Source: Myxococcus sp. (GTDB lineage: Bacteria; Myxococcota; Myxococcia; Myxococcales; Myxococcaceae). From it: DNA of 46,681 nt. Below, one piece after another: positions 7,826-15,925 of the stretch; the stretch's first letter is position 1; each line of letters begins with the position of its first letter. The stretch covers positions 1-46,681 of the forward strand of contig JACSRE010000132.1 of NCBI GenBank assembly GCA_014879945.1. Reading direction: 5' to 3'. Under the pieces are notes generated by a model. It searched no databases. It had not been told where the DNA came from and worked only from the letters and a program-made list of their open reading frames with translations. Position numbers and translations under genes: made by a program.

Positions 7826-8839
7826 ATGTCGAAGCGCCAGCTCGCGATGGTGATGGACCTCAACAAGTGCATCGGCTGCCAGACGTGCACCGTGGCCTGC
7901 AAGACGCAGTGGACCAACCGCAACGGCCGCGAGGGCATGTACTGGAACAACGTCGAGACGAAGCCGGGCATGGGCTTCCCGAAGAAGTGGGAGGAGCAGG
8001 GCGGCGGCTTCGACGCCAACGGCAACCTCAACGAGGGCGTGGTGCCCTCGCGCTACAACGACTACGGCGTTCCCTGGGACTACAACGCGGCCGAGATCAT
8101 GAAGGCCGCCGAGTTCAAGGCGCAGACCGAGCCCCGCGGCGGCCCCAACTGGGACGAAGACGTCGGCGCCGGCGACTTCCCCAACTCGTACTTCTTCTAC
8201 CTGCCGCGCATCTGCAACCACTGCTCGAACCCGAGCTGCCTGGCGGCGTGCCCGCGCGAGGCCATCTTCAAGCGCGACCAGGACGGCATCGTGCTGGTCG
8301 ATCTCGCCCGCTGCGAAGGCAACCGCATGTGCATCGCGGCGTGCCCGTACAAGAAGATCTATTTCAACCCGAAGCTCTCGAAGTCCGAGAAGTGCATCTT
8401 CTGCTTCCCGCGCATCGAGCAGGGCCTGCCGCCGGCGTGCGCCGATCAGTGCGTGGGCCGCATTCGGTTCGTGGGCTACCTCGACGACGTCGACGGCCAG
8501 GTGCACAAGCTGGTGAACGTGCACAAGGTCGCGCTGCCGCTGCACCCCGAGTACGGCACGCAGGCCAACGTCTACTACGTGCCGCCGATGTCGGGCCCGC
8601 GCCGCTTCGACAAGACGGGCAAGCCCATCGAGGGCAGCGAGCGCATTCCCCGGGCGTACCTCGAGAGCCTGTTCGGGCCCGCGGTGCACGACGTGCTCGA
8701 GCGCATGAACGCCGAGGTCGAGAAGCGCAAGACGGGGGCGCCCTCGGAGCTGCTCGACCTGCTCATCGCCTACAAGCACTCCGACATGTTCCGCCTGGGC
8801 AAGCCGCGCCCGGGCTTCAAGCTGCCGGTGATGAAGTGA
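7826..8839 (+). CDS. Type II molybdoenzyme iron-sulfur (beta) subunit
   Basis: The 337-residue NarH/DdhB/EbdB-like electron-transfer subunit has four cysteine groups: C15/C18/C21/C25; C130/C133/C138/C142; C163/N166/C169/C173; and C190/C193/C205/C209. In the third group the second ligand is Asn166 (CEGNRMC) where NarH has Trp, which implies a [3Fe-4S] cluster, as expected for type II enzymes, plus three [4Fe-4S]. It has no signal peptide, so it is probably exported by hitchhiking on the Tat-targeted alpha subunit. It starts 11 bases after alpha with an AAAGGAA ribosome binding site, and its stop overlaps the gamma start. It should pass electrons between FS0 of alpha and the haem of gamma. Confidence 0.94.
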   Translation: MSKRQLAMVMDLNKCIGCQTCTVACKTQWTNRNGREGMYWNNVETKPGMGFPKKWEEQGGGFDANGNLNEGVVPSRYNDYGVPWDYNAAEIMKAAEFKAQTEPRGGPNWDEDVGAGDFPNSYFFYLPRICNHCSNPSCLAACPREAIFKRDQDGIVLVDLARCEGNRMCIAACPYKKIYFNPKLSKSEKCIFCFPRIEQGLPPACADQCVGRIRFVGYLDDVDGQVHKLVNVHKVALPLHPEYGTQANVYYVPPMSGPRRFDKTGKPIEGSERIPRAYLESLFGPAVHDVLERMNAEVEKRKTGAPSELLDLLIAYKHSDMFRLGKPRPGFKLPVMK

Positions 8840-9990
8840 GCGCCCGCCTCATCGCGCTCCTGGTGGTGGCGCTCGCGCCCGGCGCGTGGGCGAGCGACGC
8901 CTTCTTCGCCACCGAGGTGGTCGACGCTGTGGCGCTCCCGCAGGCGCCCAGCGGCGTCGCCGACCCTGCGTGGGCCCGCGTGCCGGGCAAGGCGTTCACC
9001 CTCGCGCCCCAACGCACCCTGCGCCTCAACGACAAGCTGGCCAACGAGGCCCTCGCCGCCCCCGGAGTCTCCGAGGTGCTGGTGCGCGCCGCGCACGTCG
9101 GCCCCGCGCTGGTGGTGCTGCTCGAGTGGAGCGACGGGGCCGCCGACCTCGTGCGCGACGACGAGGTGAACACCTACGCCGACTCCGCCGCGGTGCAGGT
9201 GCCGGTGTCGTTCGGGCCGGGGCTGCGGTTGCCCGCCATCTCGATGGGCGACGAGGCGCAGCCGGTGCGCCTGTGGCTGCAGCGGGCGACGAAGACGGGC
9301 TCGCAGCTGAGCGCGCTGATGGCCGCCGGGTTCGGGAGCTCCACCCGTCAGGGCCCGGCCACGCCGCGCGAGGGCACCATGGCCTGGGAGGCGGCCGCCA
9401 GGCGCTGGCGCGCGCAGTTCTCGGTGCCGCTCGACGCGAAGGCCGCGCTGGTGCCGATGTCGTTCGCGGTGTGGGACGGCGCCCGCCAGGAGCGCGCGGG
9501 CAACAAGCGGCTCTCGTCGTGGCGCTTCGTGCGCGTGCCGGGTCGAACCCCCGACGCGGCCTACGTGAAGGCGATGGCCTGGGGCTTCTCGCCGGGCGAC
9601 CTGGGCGACCCGCAGAAGGGCAAGGTGCTGGCCGAGGCGGTCTGCGTGTCGTGCCACCACCTGCCCGGGCGCGCCATCGCCCCCGTCGGCCTCGCGCCCA
9701 GCCTCGTCGACATCGGCGTCATCGCGACGCCGGGCTACCTGCGCGAGAGCATCGTCTCTCCGAGCGAGGTGGTGCTGTACGGGCCCAACCCCAACCAGCA
9801 CTACGACAAGAGCCAGGCCAGAGACCCGAACGGCGCGTACCCCAACAACGACGGCTTCCGCTGGTTCACCGTCGGCGCCGACGGCAAGCGCACCTCGAAG
9901 ATGCCCTCGTTCGCGGGCTTCTCGGCCGAGCAGCTCGGCGACTTCGTCGCCTACCTCAAGACCCTCGATGGGAAAGGAAGCACCCCATGA
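8836..9990 (+). CDS. Type II molybdoenzyme haem (gamma) subunit fused to a C-terminal cytochrome c domain
   Basis: The 384-residue protein starts at a GTG overlapping the beta stop (GTGA). A signal peptide (about 1-19, ending GAWAS) sends it to the periplasm. Residues about 25-245 form an ethylbenzene-dehydrogenase-type haem b domain; M137 (AISMGDEA) and K224 (GNKRLSSW) are candidate axial ligands, since DdhC and EbdC use Met/Lys. Residues about 255-380 are a class I cytochrome c domain with C270-x2-C273-H274 and a distal methionine candidate in SKMPSF. Most gamma subunits are haem b only. A haem b plus haem c arrangement is, to my knowledge, reported for NxrC of anammox-type nitrite oxidoreductase. 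The fusion would link the enzyme directly to soluble or membrane cytochromes c. Confidence 0.9.
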   Translation: MSARLIALLVVALAPGAWASDAFFATEVVDAVALPQAPSGVADPAWARVPGKAFTLAPQRTLRLNDKLANEALAAPGVSEVLVRAAHVGPALVVLLEWSDGAADLVRDDEVNTYADSAAVQVPVSFGPGLRLPAISMGDEAQPVRLWLQRATKTGSQLSALMAAGFGSSTRQGPATPREGTMAWEAAARRWRAQFSVPLDAKAALVPMSFAVWDGARQERAGNKRLSSWRFVRVPGRTPDAAYVKAMAWGFSPGDLGDPQKGKVLAEAVCVSCHHLPGRAIAPVGLAPSLVDIGVIATPGYLRESIVSPSEVVLYGPNPNQHYDKSQARDPNGAYPNNDGFRWFTVGADGKRTSKMPSFAGFSAEQLGDFVAYLKTLDGKGSTP

Positions 9991-10391
9991 ACACCCTCCG
10001 ACACCTGACGCTGTGCACGCTGGTCCTCTCGAGCGCGGCCTTCGCCGCCGAGCCGGGAGAAGAGGTCGAGCTCTCGAGCGCGCCCGTCACCGGCCTCTCG
10101 TGCGCGAAGAAGGCCATCGAGACGGGCAAGCTCGACCTGCTCTCGACGTGCCCGCTCGAAGAGGCTACGCGCGGCATCGTCGTCTTCGACGTCGCCGAGA
10201 AGCAGTACTACCAGCTCGACGCGAAGAGCATTCGCACCTCGGAGCTCGAGCGGGCCTACGGGGGCGGCTCCATCGACGTCACCGGCACCGTCAAGGCGGT
10301 GGACAAGACGTCGGGCCTCGTCACCGTGAAGGTGAGCGAGTTCCGCGTCACGCCCAAGCCCAAGGCCGGCGCCTTCAAGGGCTGCCTGTAG
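9987..10391 (+). CDS. Small secreted protein ending in Lys-Gly-Cys-Leu; possible sulfur or metal carrier
   Basis: The 134-residue protein has a Sec signal peptide (about 1-20, ending FAAE) and a mature body that looks like a small beta-barrel, possibly OB-like (segments VFDVAEKQYYQLD and IDVTGTVKAVD). It has two early cysteines (near residues 39 and 54) and a penultimate cysteine in the tail AFKGCL. I do not recognise the family. It begins with an ATGA overlap of the gamma stop and a GGAAAGGAAG ribosome binding site, so it belongs with the type II enzyme. The anchored rhodanese at 4443 also ends in GCL, and the sulfur carrier DsrC ends in a penultimate cysteine; a carrier role is inferred from this only. 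Confidence 0.75.
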   Translation: MNTLRHLTLCTLVLSSAAFAAEPGEEVELSSAPVTGLSCAKKAIETGKLDLLSTCPLEEATRGIVVFDVAEKQYYQLDAKSIRTSELERAYGGGSIDVTGTVKAVDKTSGLVTVKVSEFRVTPKPKAGAFKGCL

Positions 10392-10445
10392 AAGCCGTGC
10401 GTCGCTGAGCGCTCTCGTCCCTTCACGTCTGACCAAGGTCTCTTC

Positions 10446-11081
10446 ATGCTGCTCGGCTTCCTCGTCGACCTCAACAACTGCGTCGGCTGCAAAGCGTGCG
10501 AGGTGGCCTGCAAGGCCGAGAACGAGGTGCCGGTGAACAGCTGGCGCCTGCGGGTGAAGTACGTGGACTCGGGCGTGTACCCCGAGGTGAAGCGCTCCTT
10601 CACCCCGATGCGGTGCAACCACTGCGAGAACGCGCCCTGCGAGAAGGTGTGCCCCGTCAGCGCGCTGCACTACCTGCCCAACGGCATCGTCAACATCGAC
10701 AAGGACCGCTGCATCGGCTGCGCGGCCTGCATGATGGCGTGCCCGTACGGGGCCATCTACATGGACCCCGAGACCAACACGGCCGACAAGTGCACCTACT
10801 GCGCGCACCGCGTCGAGGGCGGGCTCGAGCCGGCGTGCGTGGTGGCGTGCCCGACCGAGGCCAACATCTTCGGCGACCTCGACGAGCCCGGCTCGAAGAT
10901 CAGCCAGTACATCGCCGACCACCGCGACGTGCGCGTGCGAAAGCCCGAGAAGGGCACCCGGCCCAAGCACTTCTACACCGGCGGCGGGGCCAGCCACCTC
11001 GAGCCGCTGGCCAGCAAGCGCGAAGAGGGCCCGGGGCTCTTCAACCGCATCGGCAAGCTCGACAAGGTCGGGGGAGACTGA
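10446..11081 (+). CDS. Four-cluster ferredoxin-like subunit of a PsrABC-type molybdoenzyme
   Basis: The 211-residue protein has four complete cysteine groups: CVGCKACEVAC (C12-C22), CNHCENAPCEKVC, CIGCAACMMAC and CTYC...CVVAC, giving four [4Fe-4S] clusters in the DmsB/PsrB/NrfC arrangement. It has no signal peptide and would travel with its Tat-exported partner. It should carry electrons between the large subunit (11994) and the quinone-linked membrane subunit (11084), whose gene follows within two bases. The order FeS, membrane, catalytic is reversed from the common ABC order. A 54-base gap separates it from the preceding gene. Confidence 0.93.
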   Translation: MLLGFLVDLNNCVGCKACEVACKAENEVPVNSWRLRVKYVDSGVYPEVKRSFTPMRCNHCENAPCEKVCPVSALHYLPNGIVNIDKDRCIGCAACMMACPYGAIYMDPETNTADKCTYCAHRVEGGLEPACVVACPTEANIFGDLDEPGSKISQYIADHRDVRVRKPEKGTRPKHFYTGGGASHLEPLASKREEGPGLFNRIGKLDKVGGD

Positions 11082-11083
11082 AC

Positions 11084-11983
11084 ATGGGACCGCTGACGGC
11101 CGACGCGCCGATGCTGCAGGCCTCGACGGTGACGCTCGACGTGCTGCACACCGGCGTCCTCTGGGGCTGGTACGTGACGATGAACATGTGGGCCAAGAGC
11201 GTCGGCACCGGCGTGCTCCTGGTCGGCGTGGCGATGATGCACCGCTACGGCAACAGTCGCGCCTTCTACCGCCGGTGGATGCCGCTGGTCGGCTTCGTCT
11301 TCATTCAGGTGACGCTGCTCTTCACCGTGCTCGACCTGCACCAGATGTTCAGGTTCTGGCACATCTTCGTCTTCCCCCACCGCACCTCGGCCATCAACAT
11401 CGGCGCGTGGCTGCTGACGCTCTACACGGGGCTGCTGGGGGTGATGATCGTCGCCTGGTGGAAGAAGCACGAGCGGCTCTACGACCGCCTGCTGCTGCCC
11501 ACCGTGGTGGTGGCCTTCTTCGCCACCATCTACACCGCGGCGCTGCTGGGGCAGGCGAACGCGCGCGAGCTGTGGAGCATGCCCACCGAGACCGCCCAGA
11601 TGCTGTTGGCCGCGACGCTGGCCGGGAGCGCCGCCTTCCTGCTGCTCGGCGCGCCCTCTGACGAAGAGTCGGTGTCGCTGGGCTGGGTGCTGTCGCTGTC
11701 GGCGAGCGTCGCCCTCGTCATCTTCATCGGCGAGGTGGTGTTCGCGCCCGGCAAGTCCGAAGAGGCCGAGTACGTCATTCACACCCTGCTGTCGGGCCGC
11801 CTGGGCGTGCTCTTCGTCAGCGGGCTCGTCATCGGCTTCGTGGTGCCCGCCTCGCTGGGCTTCTTCTCGGCGAAGGTGAACCGGCCGGTGGCGCTCCGCT
11901 TCGCCGCGGTGGCCGGGCTCGCCGGCTTGTGGATGGTGAAGCACGCGTGGCTCATCGCGCCCCAGCTGCTGCCGCTCTCGTGA
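11084..11983 (+). CDS. NrfD/PsrC-type quinone-interacting membrane subunit
   Basis: The 299-residue integral membrane protein has about eight hydrophobic helices and the NrfD/PsrC look: an N-terminal GWYVTMNMWAKSVGTGVLL helix, charged loops and no haem-binding CxxCH. Such subunits anchor periplasmic FeS/molybdoenzyme modules and exchange electrons with menaquinone or ubiquinone. The acidic/basic pairs in helices (DLHQMFRFWH, FIGEVVFAPG) may belong to the quinone or proton path. It starts two bases after the FeS gene stop (AACATG) and ends 10 bases before the large subunit, so the three form one unit. Confidence 0.92.
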   Translation: MGPLTADAPMLQASTVTLDVLHTGVLWGWYVTMNMWAKSVGTGVLLVGVAMMHRYGNSRAFYRRWMPLVGFVFIQVTLLFTVLDLHQMFRFWHIFVFPHRTSAINIGAWLLTLYTGLLGVMIVAWWKKHERLYDRLLLPTVVVAFFATIYTAALLGQANARELWSMPTETAQMLLAATLAGSAAFLLLGAPSDEESVSLGWVLSLSASVALVIFIGEVVFAPGKSEEAEYVIHTLLSGRLGVLFVSGLVIGFVVPASLGFFSAKVNRPVALRFAAVAGLAGLWMVKHAWLIAPQLLPLS

Positions 11984-11993
11984 GGACGAACCG

Positions 11994-14900
11994 ATGACCC
12001 TGAACCGCCGCGACTTCCTCAAGGCCGCCGCCGTCACCAGCGGCGCCACCGCCGTCGCCGTGGGCGCGGTGCGCTCCTTCATTCCCGAGGCCCGCGCGGG
12101 CCAGCCGCTGCCGGCCACCTTCGACACCGTGCCCGTCGTCGACGGCAACTTCGCCACCTACCCGCCGTTCGAGAAGTGGGGCGGGTGGCGCGAGCTGAGC
12201 GGAGACGACTGGAAGCGCGGCGGCATCGCGCGCGCCGACATCAAGGTGCACGAGCACGTGCTGGTGCCCACCATCTGCAACAACTGCGAGGCCGCGTGCG
12301 GGCTCACCGCGTGGGTGGACAAAGAGACCCTGGTGGTGCGCAAGTTCATGGGCAACCCGCTCCACACCGGCAGCCTCGGCCGCAACTGCGCCAAGGGCTA
12401 CGCGGTGCAGAGCCAGATGTACGACCCCGACCGCATTCCTTTCCCGCTCAAGCGCGCGCCCGGCTCGAAGCGCGGTGACGGCAAGTGGGTGCGCACCACG
12501 TGGGACGAGGCCCTGGCCACCATCGGCGCGAAGATGCGCCAGACGCTCCAGCGCGGCGACGAGGCCTCGAAGAAGGCCATCATGCACCACGTCGGTCGGC
12601 CCAACGAGTCGGGCTTCACGCCGCGGGTGTGGGCGAGCCTGGGCCAGGACTGTCAGAGCTCGCACACCAACATCTGCTCGGCCGGCGCGCGCATGTCGAG
12701 CCTGCTGTGGGTCAACGACGATCGCAGCGCGCCCGACTGGCAGAACTCGCGCCTCATCTTCCTCCAGAGCTCTCACGCCGCCGACGCCGGCCACTACTTC
12801 CAGCAGTCGGCGGGGCAGATCGCGAAGGCCCGCCAGAAGGGCGCGAAGCTGGTGGTGATGGACCCGCGCCTGTCGAACTCGGCGGGCATCGCCGACCTGT
12901 GGATACCGGCGTGGCCCGGCACCGAGTCGGCCATCTACCTGGCGCTGGCGGCGCGGCTGCTCAAAGAGAAGCGCTACGACCGCGACTTCGTGCGCGAGTG
13001 GTGGAACTGGCACGACCTGATGGACGACGCCGACGAGCTCAAGGTGCTGCTCGACCGGGGCCTGCTCAAGGCGCTCCCGAAGGGCAACACCTTCGAAGAC
13101 TTCGAGGCGCTGCTGCTCGACCTCTACGGCGACTACACGCTCGAGTGGGCCGCCGAAGAGGCGCGCGTGCCGGTGGCGAAGCTCGAGAAGCTGTACGAGT
13201 ACCTCCTCTTCGCCGGCAACCGCATCACCTCGTTCTTCTGGAGAGCCTCGGGCTCGGGCAACCGCGGCGGGTGGATGTCGTCGGGCCGCACCGGCATCTT
13301 CCTCCTCGCGCTCACCGGCAACTTCAACGGCGTCGGCGCGCTCGGTCAGGAAGAGGGCCGCATGATCGCCCTGGCCGGCAAAGGCGGCGGGGCCTGCGCC
13401 GCCGAGAAGCCCCCGAAGGTCGACGTGTGGAACGACCTCTCGTACCCACCCGAGTGGCCGCTGGCCAGCTACGAGCTCTCGTACCTGCTGCCGCACCTGC
13501 TCTCGGACACCGCGTGGCAGGAGAAGTGGCGCAGCAAGGGCCTGACGGTGCCGCAGAAGCTCTCGGTGTGGATCCCGCGGCAGTACAACCCGGTGTGGAT
13601 CAACCCCGACGGCTTCCGGTGGATCGAGGTGCTGCGCGACGAGGCGAAGCTCGAGCTCACCTTCAACCCGTCGCCCACCTGGTCCGAGACCAACTGGTTC
13701 ATGGACTACATCCTCCCGGTGGGCCTCTCGGGGGAGCGGCACGATCAACACTCCGAGCCCACCAACACCGAGGCGTGGATTGGCTTTCGGCAGCCGGTGC
13801 TGCGCGTCGCGCTCGAGAAGTCGGGCTGGGAGCCGAAGGACCCGGCGCGCGCCACCCTCGAGGCGCACGTCAAGGCCGGCCTGGGCGAGGTGTGGGAAGA
13901 GAACGAGCTGTGGGTGAACCTGCTGTTCCACCACGTCGACCCCGACGGCAGCCTGGGCGTGCGGAGGTTCTGGGAGAGCCGCGAGAACCCCGGCAAGCCC
14001 GTCACCATCGCCGAGTACTACGACGCCGCCTTCGGCACGCTCCCGGGGCTCAAGGCCGCGGCGCTCGAGGCCGCGAAGCAGAAGGCCGCGAACGCGAAGA
14101 CCGCGCTCGAGCAGAAGCACGCCGCCCACGCCCTGAAGTACCCGAACTACGATCTGCTCCGTGACCGCGGCGCGTGGACCGAGCGCGTCGACGTCTACGC
14201 GCAGCACGAAGAAGAGCTGCACGTCGACCACGAGAAGAAGTCGGTGCGGGTGAAGGAGCCGCAGTTCTTCGGCGCGATGGTCGAGGTGCCGCTGGCGACG
14301 CTCAAGACCGACGAGCGCACCCGCCAGCTCTACCTCGACACCAGCGAGGGCCGGCAGAACGTGGGCGTGAAGCTCGCCGACGGCACCCTCGCGTCGGGCT
14401 TCACCACGCCCAGCCGCAAGATGGAGTTCTACGCGCGCTGGTTCAAGGACTGGGGCTGGGCCGAGTACGCCATTCCCATCTACCCGCGCACGCAGGCCCA
14501 GCGCGACGCGATGGTGCACGTCGTCTCGCAGGTGCACCACCAGTACATGACCGAGCCGAACGCCTTCGCGCTCAACCCCATCTTCCGGTTGCCGTACAAC
14601 ATCCACACCCGCTCGGTGAACTCGAAGTGGCTGATGGAGATCAGCCAGAACCACAACCCGGTGTGGATCAACACGAAGGACGCCGAGCGCCTCGGCTTCA
14701 AGCGCGGGCAGCCGGTCAAGGTGCGCGTCGTCGACACCATGTCGAAGCTCGAGTCGGGCTTCTTCGTGGCCATGGCCATGCCCACCGAGGGCGTCGCGCC
14801 CGGCACGCTCGCCTGCTCGCACCACGCCGGCCGGTGGCGCGTGGTGAAGTCGGTGGACGTCGGCTTCGAGAAGCCGCTGGGCATCATGGGCCTCGGCGCG

Positions 14901-15335
14901 CCGGTCGCGGCCCTGAAGGAAGAGGGCACCCGCCGCGCGCTCACCAACGTCGAGGGCATCTCGAAGCTGAAGGTGACGCCGACGCAGGAGTTCGGGCCGC
15001 GCGGGTGGCCCTTCGCCGACTTCAACAAGGACCTCGACAACATCAGCTGGGATGGGCTGTCGGGCGTCTGGCAGAACTCGGTGCACCACCCGCACCCCGA
15101 CCCCATCTCGGGCATGCACTGCTGGCACCAGAAGGTGCTGCTCGAGGCGCCGGGGCCGGGCGAGAAGATTGGTGACCTGCAGGTCGACATCGCCGCCACC
15201 TTCAAGACGTACCAGGTGTGGCGCGACGACCTGACGCGCCCGGCGCCGGGGCCCAACGGCCTGCGCCGCCCCGAGCACCTCAAGCGGCCGTGGGTGCCGC
15301 TGACGCGCGCGGCGTACAAGATGCCGACCTCGTGA
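11994..15335 (+). CDS. PsrA/PhsA-like molybdopterin oxidoreductase large subunit, Tat-exported
   Basis: The 1113-residue protein has a twin-arginine signal (LNRRDFLKAAA). An N-terminal [4Fe-4S] motif, C95-x2-C98-x3-C102-x29-C132, is followed by the GKWVRTTWDEAL segment typical of the DMSO reductase superfamily. In SSHTNICSAGAR, C228 is the best candidate Mo ligand, as in PsrA/PhsA-type enzymes, though S229 is adjacent. Polysulfide, thiosulfate, tetrathionate, sulfite and arsenic enzymes belong to this wide group, and the substrate is not fixed by sequence. The length exceeds PsrA/PhsA (about 760) and SoeA (about 960). Part of the excess is a charged, coiled-coil-like insert around residues 680-800 rich in Ala/Lys/Glu. 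The FeS and NrfD subunits are encoded just upstream. Its stop overlaps the chaperone start by one base. Confidence 0.9.
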   Translation: MTLNRRDFLKAAAVTSGATAVAVGAVRSFIPEARAGQPLPATFDTVPVVDGNFATYPPFEKWGGWRELSGDDWKRGGIARADIKVHEHVLVPTICNNCEAACGLTAWVDKETLVVRKFMGNPLHTGSLGRNCAKGYAVQSQMYDPDRIPFPLKRAPGSKRGDGKWVRTTWDEALATIGAKMRQTLQRGDEASKKAIMHHVGRPNESGFTPRVWASLGQDCQSSHTNICSAGARMSSLLWVNDDRSAPDWQNSRLIFLQSSHAADAGHYFQQSAGQIAKARQKGAKLVVMDPRLSNSAGIADLWIPAWPGTESAIYLALAARLLKEKRYDRDFVREWWNWHDLMDDADELKVLLDRGLLKALPKGNTFEDFEALLLDLYGDYTLEWAAEEARVPVAKLEKLYEYLLFAGNRITSFFWRASGSGNRGGWMSSGRTGIFLLALTGNFNGVGALGQEEGRMIALAGKGGGACAAEKPPKVDVWNDLSYPPEWPLASYELSYLLPHLLSDTAWQEKWRSKGLTVPQKLSVWIPRQYNPVWINPDGFRWIEVLRDEAKLELTFNPSPTWSETNWFMDYILPVGLSGERHDQHSEPTNTEAWIGFRQPVLRVALEKSGWEPKDPARATLEAHVKAGLGEVWEENELWVNLLFHHVDPDGSLGVRRFWESRENPGKPVTIAEYYDAAFGTLPGLKAAALEAAKQKAANAKTALEQKHAAHALKYPNYDLLRDRGAWTERVDVYAQHEEELHVDHEKKSVRVKEPQFFGAMVEVPLATLKTDERTRQLYLDTSEGRQNVGVKLADGTLASGFTTPSRKMEFYARWFKDWGWAEYAIPIYPRTQAQRDAMVHVVSQVHHQYMTEPNAFALNPIFRLPYNIHTRSVNSKWLMEISQNHNPVWINTKDAERLGFKRGQPVKVRVVDTMSKLESGFFVAMAMPTEGVAPGTLACSHHAGRWRVVKSVDVGFEKPLGIMGLGAPVAALKEEGTRRALTNVEGISKLKVTPTQEFGPRGWPFADFNKDLDNISWDGLSGVWQNSVHHPHPDPISGMHCWHQKVLLEAPGPGEKIGDLQVDIAATFKTYQVWRDDLTRPAPGPNGLRRPEHLKRPWVPLTRAAYKMPTS

Positions 15336-15925
15336 TGGAACCGCGCGCCCGGGCCCGCCTGTACACGTTCTTCTCCCGGCTCTTCGTGCGGGAGCTCGAT
15401 GACGCCTTCGTCGAGGTGCTCCGCGGGGAGCTCGGTGCGGCGCTCCTCCCCACGTTCTCGGCCTCGGCCGAGCTCGACCTGCTGTCCCCCGCGGCCCGGC
15501 GGCAGGCCACCTTCGACGTAGACTTCGCGCACCTCACGATGGTGAACGTGGTGCCCTACGAGTCGTTCTACCGGCGCGACGACGCGATGATCGAGTCGGG
15601 CGGCGCCAACCCGCTGGCCACCTTCCTCACGAAGTACGGCTTCGAGGCCGACCTCGCGGCGGCGCGCTCCTTGTCGCCCGACCACCTCGGCATCGAGCTC
15701 GAGCTGATGGCCGTGCTGTGCGCCCGCGAGGCCGACGCCGACGCGCCAGCGCTCGCCGCCCAGGTGAGGCGGGTCGAGCTCGAGCTGCTGAGCGAGCACC
15801 TGCTCTCGTGGGCCCCGGTGTACCTGTTGGCGGTCAGGCGCAACGCCCGCACCGGGCTCTACGCCGAGGCCGCCGACGCGCTCCTGCACCTGCTCCACCA
15901 GCACCACGAGGCGCTCGCCGAATGA
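15335..15925 (+). CDS. TorD/DmsD/NarJ-family chaperone for molybdoenzyme maturation
   Basis: The 196-residue, all-helical soluble protein has a TorD-type N-terminus (ARLYTFFSRLFV) and the conserved central motif DHLGIELELMAVLC. These chaperones bind Tat signal peptides of molybdoenzymes in the cytoplasm and hold the apoenzyme until cofactor is inserted. The gene is coupled by TGATG to the large subunit at 11994, its most likely client. It is the only such chaperone in the run, so it may also serve the type II alpha subunit. Its stop is in an ATGA overlap with the polyferredoxin gene. Confidence 0.88.
   Translation: MEPRARARLYTFFSRLFVRELDDAFVEVLRGELGAALLPTFSASAELDLLSPAARRQATFDVDFAHLTMVNVVPYESFYRRDDAMIESGGANPLATFLTKYGFEADLAAARSLSPDHLGIELELMAVLCAREADADAPALAAQVRRVELELLSEHLLSWAPVYLLAVRRNARTGLYAEAADALLHLLHQHHEALAE

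Noticed and set aside
4941-8839. Respiratory nitrate reductase NarGH
   Set aside because: No narI or narJ beside it, alpha is too short, a DdhC/EbdC-type haem gamma follows, and the neighbours are sulfur genes.
11952-15278. 1108-codon open frame antisense to the PsrA-like subunit
   Set aside because: Same codon-bias effect; no recognisable motif, and the sense strand encodes a clear molybdoenzyme with FeS and Tat motifs.
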